Of a stretch of DNA of 10,828 nt, positions 1 to 5,252 are shown in pieces. Position numbers and translations under genes: made by a program. Each line of letters opens with the position of its first letter. Within the stretch, counting starts at the first letter, position 1. The stretch is taken from the NCBI GenBank assembly GCA_946415695.1, contig CAMKTM010000070.1:1-10828 (forward strand), written 5' to 3'. The notes beneath the pieces were generated by a model that searched no databases, was not told the DNA's origin, and was given only the letters and a program-made list of their open reading frames with translations. This stretch comes from an uncultured Prevotellaceae bacterium. Its GTDB lineage: Bacteria > Bacteroidota > Bacteroidia > Bacteroidales > Bacteroidaceae.

Positions 1-54
1 ACTGACTTTACTCAGTAGCAAAGCAGTCAGACCGATTTTACCGGACAGCAATAA

Positions 55-93
55 ATAATAATAAAAGCCGCCCAAAGGTGCTTTGGGCGGCTT
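55..93 (-). terminator. Rho-independent terminator of the secreted-protein operon
   Basis: A perfect 13-bp inverted repeat (65-77 pairs with 81-93) with a 3-nt loop is followed on the minus strand by a T-rich run (66 down to about 50, reading TTTTATTATTATTTATT). It begins 18 nt after the stop codon of the 1235-aa gene, so it closes that operon. Stem strength and the U-rich tail both fit an intrinsic terminator acting on minus-strand transcripts. On the plus strand the stem is followed by only two T residues, so it should work in one direction. Confidence 0.92.
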
Positions 94-110
94 GTGATAG
101 AATGTGTGCT

Positions 111-3100
111 TTACTTCCGCACAGGGCGGATGCTCTGGTCTAACCGTTTTTGCGACTTTCCTTCAGTAACTTCATAGAAGCCTCCATCAGCAAAGCCAAC
201 GCCCCAATTGTTGTGTACATGGATGGCTAAGACGTTCACTCTTCCGTCTGTATATATCAATGCTCGTTGCTCTGGAGTCAAGTAGGTACTTTCGTCCTCG
301 GTCCAGCTATCGTAATCTTCATCGTGATGAGCACATCCATCTTCAATAGAACGTATCAGCACTCCATTAAGATACCATTCCGCAGGAGCATCATCATGGC
401 TACATGAAAACATTATTTTGTCGGAGAGTTCGTGATCAACCACAAAATAGCGGCGCAGATAGATATCGGCCATATACCAATCTGGTGTCCATTGGGTCGA
501 AGGCTTTCCTTTGTAGGTCGCATAAGAATAGAAAGGTGACCTGCCCACGCCCCACGACTTCTCGCCGTCTGTAAGTTGATAGTTCCGAGCGTACCACTCA
601 TTTCCTTGAGCATCAGAAGGCGGTGTTCCTATAAGCTGATTACTATATGAATAGAGAGGATCCACATCAGAAGCATATCTTTCCCCATTAAATACCATCA
701 TGTCGGCCTTCCATTGTACATCTGGCGAGACCGTAGTCGAAGGTGGCAACCCTATTTCCACAGGAATTTTACCTTCATCATACAGACCGCCGTCTGCAAA
801 TGCACCTCCCCAGTTGTTATGTACATGTATAGCCAGCACATTTTTCGTGCCATCCGTATGGATTAAGGCACATTGTTCGGGAGTTAAATATACCTTGTCA
901 TCATAGTTCCATCCATCATCAATAGAACGTATCAGCACTCCGTTGAGATACCATTCAGCCGGCGCATCATCGTGACAGCATGAGAAAAGAATCTTATCGG
1001 AAAGTTCATGGTCAACAGTGAAGGTTCGACGCAGATAGATGTCTGCCATAATGCCATCTGTCGTCCATTGGGTAGAGGGCTTTCCGCTGTAGGTCGCATC
1101 GGAAGAGAATGGTGACTTACCTACGTTCCATGTTTTTTCGCTATTTGTTAGCTGATAATTCTGGGCATACCATTTGTTCCCATTGGTATCGGACGGCGGT
1201 GTGCCTATGACCTGATTAAGATAATTAGAATTATATCTTTCGCCATTATTAAAGACCATAATGTCGGCCTCCCATTGAATTTCTGGCGAAAGAGTCGTGG
1301 AAGGCGGCAAATCTACTTCAAATATATCAATTCCTCCACCTGCTTCTTTCACAGTGACTTCTATGGTGGCTGTTTCTTCTGTCTCTGTGTCGGTCACGGT
1401 GATAACAGCAGAACCTATACTAATGGCCGTGATGGTAATCATGTCATCTTCGACTGTGGCCGTTGCCACGTTCTCGTTGCTGCTCTCTGCGGTATAATTA
1501 CCGCTGCCGGAAGTGACGAGAACCGTCGTGCTTTCGTCCTCTTGCAAAGAAACGGTTTGCTCTGAGAGAGTAAACTCTTCTGGAACGGCATCGTTAGAGA
1601 CGGTGACAAGGATTGTCTTTGTCTCGCCAGAGCGCAAGTCTTTTACAGTAACTGTGGCAGAGCCGAACGAGCGAAGTGTGGCAATCTTAACGTATGGCTT
1701 ACCGTTGTTATTCACAATTTCGCTCGTGCATATCAGTCTGCTGGAAGTTGACGTAGAATAGTCACCCCAGCCGCCATTTATAGCAACTAACCTCGTCTTG
1801 AACTTCTGCAAGACAACCGCATCTTGTTCTAATGTCATTGGATAGGGCATTGTAAACTCATAGGATGGTGTTGCCCTTAACTGCCACCAATCTTTATATC
1901 TGAGAACAGGAAAGCAACGATAAGTGTTTCCTGGCGTTAGTCCTGTCAAGTCAATTGAAAGAGGGAATAACCCCCAGTATATAGTACCATCGTCTCTGTA
2001 CTCACGTTCATCAGATTCCTTTACGCACACTCCATTTTTGTCTATTATTTTCATTCCTATCTTGCAAGGTCCTAACAGAAAGTCGGGAATGTTTTTTGAG
2101 GGTGATGACTCCAGAACCATATGGTTGTCGTAGTTGCCGTTGCTCCATTGATCATTTTTGTAATCGTATGTCGGAAATGCTGGTTGCGAAAAATGCGGAA
2201 ACAGATAACATGACCCCAAATCTGCTTTCCCAAGTTCAAATTCTGCACCGGCTGTCAGGAACTTCCAAGGTGTGATTCCCACCTCCAATCCTAAGTCGGC
2301 GAATGCCTCTAATTTGATTTTCGTGTCCTTCATCCCATCATATAAAGGATCGAGATCGAATAGTGTTGAGAAGTCTTCATCATACCAAGTTTCCGAATCC
2401 CAGGTATAACCAATGTTCCCTGCAAGTTTAAGTCCAGCCTTTATGCTCCCCGAAGCATGGACAACACTTTTGTGAATAAGATTTAATGAGGCTTTACCAA
2501 AGAATCCAACATCCAGACTTCCTTTTGCATTTATGCCTACAGAAAGCGATTGTATTGGCTCTATATGGAAACCTGAATAGCCGTTTATTTTAGCCAAACC
2601 TGTAGCCAAGGCAATGGTGGGACTGGCAAGTGTGGCAGTTGTGCTGCCCTTTGCTTCTATATAAATGGTATTCCTTGCTTTCGTTTTTATTTTGCCTTGA
2701 ATGTCAACACTTCCTTTCAAATCCAGCAGTGGCCCTATTTCAAGTCCTAATGTGAAAGGCCCGCCAATGGGAATCTCCCACTCTTTATGCATTTCTTTCC
2801 ACATGCCTTTCATCAGACCAGCCTGATCTGCATCAAGCTTTTCTTTTTCACCCTTCTTTTTGACTTCCTCCACGATGCTATTTACCCAGTCTTCTTGGCT
2901 CATGTTTTTGTAATTCCGCATGCGCAACAAAGCTTGGGTTATTTCCTTCGATTCCTTATCAGCGGAGATGGTATCATCTATAGCCAAAAGTTTATTCAGG
3001 TTTAAATCGACACCATATTCAAGGTCGTTATGATTAAGGCGTATTGTTGCTGACATGTCATATATGTCTTCGTCCACATATACAAAATAGTTGACCTGAA

Positions 3101-3818
3101 GTGTCGGCTTTATGCTGTTGGCAAAAAACAATCCATCTAAAATCTTCAAATTGATGTCTCCAAGATCCTTGATAATCACATCACTATCCTCGTATTTTAC
3201 CCAAGGGTCTCCTGCAGCTCGTTTCCTGGCGTTTTCCTTTGCCTCTGTTTCTGTTATAGCCCTTCCTGCCATTACAAGTCGTTTATAGACATCTGCCACA
3301 CATAACATCTCACATTCTACCACAACTTTGTCATTTTCATTTCTGATGGCTTTGACCTTTCCTGCAAAGCCATCCTCATAGGGTGTCATTTTCGTGGCAC
3401 ACAGTATTGGCTGGCCGACGGAAGGCAAACTATCATTCAAAATACTATTATTAAAATATATTGTGAGGCTGTCAATAGAATTCGTGAACGCAGCATGATA
3501 ATCTCGAAGATAGAATATACCTTCGCGCATTATCGGCTCCGGTGCTCTGAAGCCGATGCTGTCGATGGCTTCCAGGGGGATGCGGTAGCAGCTGTCGGGC
3601 GTCCAGACTTCCTGCGTGACGATGTTGTCGTACTCCACGCTGTCGAGGCCGATGTTGCTGTACGTGATGCTGTCAACGTCGATGTTGAGCCAGGCGTTGA
3701 AGTCGCCGTCGTTGCGGTAGTTGTAGAGGGCGTACTGGCTCTGTTGCTGCTGCTGGGCTGCGATGCCGAGGACAGACAGCAGGGCTATAATCAGGGAAAT
3801 ATATCGTGTCGGTTTCAT
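111..3818 (-). CDS. Large secreted mosaic protein with Ig-like domains and a duplicated C-terminal module
   Basis: A 1235-aa protein of unknown function. A signal peptide is clear (residues 1-21, basic start, hydrophobic core, ending AA before a run of five Q). Residues 28-93 (YNYRNDGDFNAW... to AIDSIGF) are a short module I recall at the start of many large Prevotella and Bacteroides surface proteins. Residues about 350-550 are glycine-rich with alternating hydrophobic strands and match no family I can name. Residues about 661-740 and 743-825 look like bacterial Ig-like (Big2-type) domains, with the typical ending ...TVTVKD...TILVTV and ...AVITVTD...TIEVTV. Residues about 836-1020 and 1022-1222 are two copies of one module, each with HDDAPAEWYLNGVLIRSI and NVLAIHVHNNWG, resembling the jelly-roll carbohydrate-binding folds of glycosidases. 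No T9SS sorting tail is visible; the protein ends in a basic, non-beta tail. Its ATG overlaps the upstream stop (ATGA), indicating translational coupling. Function is unknown; surface adhesion or glycan binding is a guess. Confidence 0.88.
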   Translation of the reverse strand: MKPTRYISLIIALLSVLGIAAQQQQQSQYALYNYRNDGDFNAWLNIDVDSITYSNIGLDSVEYDNIVTQEVWTPDSCYRIPLEAIDSIGFRAPEPIMREGIFYLRDYHAAFTNSIDSLTIYFNNSILNDSLPSVGQPILCATKMTPYEDGFAGKVKAIRNENDKVVVECEMLCVADVYKRLVMAGRAITETEAKENARKRAAGDPWVKYEDSDVIIKDLGDINLKILDGLFFANSIKPTLQVNYFVYVDEDIYDMSATIRLNHNDLEYGVDLNLNKLLAIDDTISADKESKEITQALLRMRNYKNMSQEDWVNSIVEEVKKKGEKEKLDADQAGLMKGMWKEMHKEWEIPIGGPFTLGLEIGPLLDLKGSVDIQGKIKTKARNTIYIEAKGSTTATLASPTIALATGLAKINGYSGFHIEPIQSLSVGINAKGSLDVGFFGKASLNLIHKSVVHASGSIKAGLKLAGNIGYTWDSETWYDEDFSTLFDLDPLYDGMKDTKIKLEAFADLGLEVGITPWKFLTAGAEFELGKADLGSCYLFPHFSQPAFPTYDYKNDQWSNGNYDNHMVLESSPSKNIPDFLLGPCKIGMKIIDKNGVCVKESDEREYRDDGTIYWGLFPLSIDLTGLTPGNTYRCFPVLRYKDWWQLRATPSYEFTMPYPMTLEQDAVVLQKFKTRLVAINGGWGDYSTSTSSRLICTSEIVNNNGKPYVKIATLRSFGSATVTVKDLRSGETKTILVTVSNDAVPEEFTLSEQTVSLQEDESTTVLVTSGSGNYTAESSNENVATATVEDDMITITAISIGSAVITVTDTETEETATIEVTVKEAGGGIDIFEVDLPPSTTLSPEIQWEADIMVFNNGERYNSNYLNQVIGTPPSDTNGNKWYAQNYQLTNSEKTWNVGKSPFSSDATYSGKPSTQWTTDGIMADIYLRRTFTVDHELSDKILFSCCHDDAPAEWYLNGVLIRSIDDGWNYDDKVYLTPEQCALIHTDGTKNVLAIHVHNNWGGAFADGGLYDEGKIPVEIGLPPSTTVSPDVQWKADMMVFNGERYASDVDPLYSYSNQLIGTPPSDAQGNEWYARNYQLTDGEKSWGVGRSPFYSYATYKGKPSTQWTPDWYMADIYLRRYFVVDHELSDKIMFSCSHDDAPAEWYLNGVLIRSIEDGCAHHDEDYDSWTEDESTYLTPEQRALIYTDGRVNVLAIHVHNNWGVGFADGGFYEVTEGKSQKRLDQSIRPVRK
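161..755 (-). repeat. C-terminal copy of the duplicated module (copy B)
   Basis: This stretch encodes about residues 1022-1222 of the 1235-aa secreted protein and is a direct repeat of 771-1313. Both copies open with LPPSTT(L/V)SP and close with HVHNNWG...FADGG. DNA similarity is visible as well: the segment near 344-382 (tagaacgtatcagcactcc) recurs near 918-956 with few changes. Copy B carries an extra acidic insert (DEDYDSWTEDES) and a longer segment before SNQLIGTPPSD. Confidence 0.88.
771..1313 (-). repeat. N-terminal copy of the duplicated module (copy A)
   Basis: Encodes about residues 836-1016 of the 1235-aa secreted protein. It aligns along its whole length with the copy at 161-755, about 560 bp away. 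Shared blocks include IGTPPSD, GKPSTQWT, MADIYLRR, VDHELSDKI, HDDAPAEWYLNGVLIRSI and NVLAIHVHNNWG. Copy A has CC where copy B has CS in the FSC(C/S)HDD block. Confidence 0.88.
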
Positions 3819-4777
3819 GGCTTCTGGATTTTATAGGTTACGTCGTTTACTTTCACGAGATAGATGCCGCTCTGCAGTGCATCGAGTGGCAGCGAGAGAG
3901 TCTTTCCCTGGGCGGGACGATGGTTATAGAGCAACTTGCCGTCTGTCGTATATATGCTGACGGCGGCACCTGCTGGCAGGTTGCTGAAGTCGATGTGCTC
4001 GCGACCCGTTTTCTCGTCGAACGCCGTTATTCCCTTTATTGCAGTCGCCTCGTCGGTTGCCTTCTCGTAGTGCATGTGCTGCAGGTTTTCAAGAGGCAGG
4101 CTTACGGAAGTCGTTCCTGTCGTGATGACAAGGTAGGGTTTTTCTATCCTGACTTGCGGCATTCCTTCGAGCAGGTACTTTGTCGTTGTGCCGTCCGTAG
4201 CGGTAATGACCAGCATCTTGGGCTCTGACTTGGCAAGCGTGTCGAGGGCGAGATGGAAGCCTTTGCCGGATTTGTCGGCAGCATCGGCTATGGTGTCGAT
4301 TGCCTGACACTCTGCCGCCCACTTCCTCTCGGCTTCCGTGGGCAGGCGGAAGCGCTTGCCCGTCTGCTTACGGAGCAGGGTGATAAAGGTCTGAATGTCG
4401 GCTACGCTGGCGGTATCCTTCATTTTACCTCCTGTCGTGGCATCGGAATAAAGTCTACGTTCTTCTGGAATTTCGCCGGCTGCGCTGTCAGTAGTTTGTC
4501 CATCGCCTCCCACTTCAGGCTCTTTTTCTCCCATCAAAGCTTTCCAAACATTTTCCTGCACTTCCTTGGTAGAAATGTAGAACTTCTTTACTTCTTCGCC
4601 TTCGGGCACAAGCACCATGTCGGCAAAGAATTGTTCCATCACTTCGCGGTTCTCGGCTGGCACCTTGTCCCACCGAACGCTTTCAATCGGATAGCTGTCG
4701 GCATCATTCTGTGCCAAAGCTCCCAGCGGAGCAAAAGCCATCAATGCCACGAGCATCAATAAATAGTTTTTCCTCAT
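3815..4777 (-). CDS. Secreted T9SS cargo-like protein with a truncated sulfatase-modifying-factor (FGE)-like segment
   Basis: A 320-aa protein. Residues 1-23 form a signal peptide (hydrophobic core, cleavage after GALA). Residues about 60-165 resemble part of the FGE-sulfatase fold: FYISTKEVQENVWKALMGE matches the usual FYIGKYEVTQAQWKAVMG block, and TGKRFRLPTEAERKWAAE matches TGKKFRLPTEAEWEYAAR. The tryptophan of the usual EAEW is shifted, and the downstream half with the active-site region is absent, so catalytic activity is unlikely. Residues about 195-235 (ITATDGTTTKYLLEGMPQVRIEK...LENLQHMHYEK) form a beta-rich block that I associate with the region before sorting signals in this order. 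Residues about 240-320 end in DGKLLYNHRP...LDALQSGIYLVKVNDVTYKIQKP, a typical type A T9SS C-terminal signal, which implies export across the outer membrane and surface attachment or release. The start has an A-rich leader instead of a Shine-Dalgarno site, as is usual in Bacteroidetes. The stop overlaps the next gene by ATGA. Its role is unknown; it may be a small partner of the large protein. Confidence 0.85.
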   Translation of the reverse strand: MRKNYLLMLVALMAFAPLGALAQNDADSYPIESVRWDKVPAENREVMEQFFADMVLVPEGEEVKKFYISTKEVQENVWKALMGEKEPEVGGDGQTTDSAAGEIPEERRLYSDATTGGKMKDTASVADIQTFITLLRKQTGKRFRLPTEAERKWAAECQAIDTIADAADKSGKGFHLALDTLAKSEPKMLVITATDGTTTKYLLEGMPQVRIEKPYLVITTGTTSVSLPLENLQHMHYEKATDEATAIKGITAFDEKTGREHIDFSNLPAGAAVSIYTTDGKLLYNHRPAQGKTLSLPLDALQSGIYLVKVNDVTYKIQKP

Positions 4778-4848
4778 AATTATATTGTTTTGTCGTTATT
4801 GTTATTTTGTTCTTTCCTTTGTCAAGTCGGCACTGACTTATGGGCATT

Positions 4849-4919
4849 AAAAAGCGCAGACCGCCACATATCCTGCCAGGCCCGCGAAAGCCTCTATATA
4901 CTTGTGGAGAAGTCTGCGC
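4849..4919 (-). terminator. Conditional intrinsic terminator inside the leader
   Basis: On the minus strand GCGCAGAC (4912-4919) pairs perfectly with GTCTGCGC (4854-4861), which is followed at once by TTTTT (4853-4849). CCACA (4903-4907) can extend the stem with TGTGG (4864-4868). The 5' arm overlaps the long arm of the alternative fold (4915-4919 and 4905-4909). The long-range helices would also have to cross this hairpin, so the two states exclude each other. The intervening loop of about 30-40 nt is larger than in a textbook terminator, which lowers certainty about termination strength. Confidence 0.6.
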
Positions 4920-5031
4920 GTGATGCGCATACTCCAATAGTATATAGGTTTTGCTCGATGAAATCCCTTTCGAGTTCGCGGTTCGGCAGGATAATTGAGC
5001 AAACATGATGTAGTGTCTCCAACGAGAACAC
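4849..5031 (-). ncRNA. Large structured leader or small RNA with two alternative folds
   Basis: Read on the minus strand from about 5031, the sequence forms a set of perfect helices. They are: a 5' hairpin (5013-5031, loop GTTG); a 9-bp long-range helix 4985-4993 with 4869-4877 (TATCCTGCC/GGCAGGATA); a 7-bp helix 4975-4981 with 4882-4888 (CCGCGAA/TTCGCGG) stacked across a small internal loop; a hairpin at 4954-4974 (CTCG/CGAG with inner AAA/TTT); and a long arm of 8 bp (4940-4947 with 4894-4901), 5 bp (4932-4936 with 4905-4909) and 5 bp (4925-4929 with 4915-4919). A competing hairpin ends in TTTTT. No credible reading frame explains the region. The length of about 183 nt would fit an independent small RNA, but it also sits directly upstream of the 320-aa gene as a leader. 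It may match a known Bacteroidales RNA family such as Bacteroidales-1 or a 6S-like RNA; I cannot tell from the sequence alone. Confidence 0.72.
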
Positions 5032-5035
5032 GATG

Positions 5036-5066
5036 CAAAGATATAGTTTTTTTTCTTTCGCTCAAA
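5036..5066 (-). promoter_or_regulatory. Bacteroidetes-type promoter for the leader and secreted-protein operon
   Basis: On the minus strand a TTTG (-33 element, 5063-5066) is followed after 19 nt by TATCTTTG (5036-5043), matching the Bacteroidetes primary sigma consensus TTTG N19-23 TAnnTTTG. The predicted transcript start is about 5029-5033, giving a leader of about 250 nt before the ATG at 4777. The spacer holds an A-rich tract. I see no second promoter of this type between the leader and the 320-aa gene, so the operon probably depends on read-through. Confidence 0.8.
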
Positions 5067-5252
5067 GAAAACGCGGATGAAATTTCATACAAATCCGAAA
5101 AAAGAACTTCTTTATACGCAAAATGTAAATAAGCCTTCCATCAACCCTCAGCTGAGGAAGAGGAAGGGTAATGGTAAATGGTCAGATGGTACATGTAAGA
5201 TGGGTATCTACATCAAAGGCGGGGAAAAGTTCTGATAAAGTAAGAAAGCACA
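5067..5252. other. Intergenic gap between the rhamnosidase and the leader promoter
   Basis: No gene is supported here. It holds a 12-bp perfect palindrome (cctcagctgagg, 5146-5157) inside a polypurine/polypyrimidine patch that could give a weak hairpin after the rhamnosidase, but no U run follows on the minus strand. A short ATGGT-rich stretch (5169-5191, atggtaaatggtcagatggt) resembles low-complexity intergenic scraps. The rhamnosidase transcript therefore has no convincing terminator before the next promoter. Confidence 0.5.

Noticed and set aside
1..54. Inverted repeat ctgact/agtcag (2-7 and 25-30) at the left edge as a mobile-element end
   Set aside because: Only 6 bp, no transposase and no flanking duplication visible; too short to support.
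4824..4839. Small hairpin (aagtc/gactt) between the leader RNA and the 320-aa gene
   Set aside because: Five base pairs with no U run; could arise by chance and adds nothing to the better-supported structure upstream.
4704..5092. Small frames in the leader (e.g. one containing YAHHAQTSPQVYRGFRG)
   Set aside because: They lie within the structured RNA, overlap each other in different frames, and the constraint is explained by RNA helices. A leader peptide is not excluded but nothing supports one.
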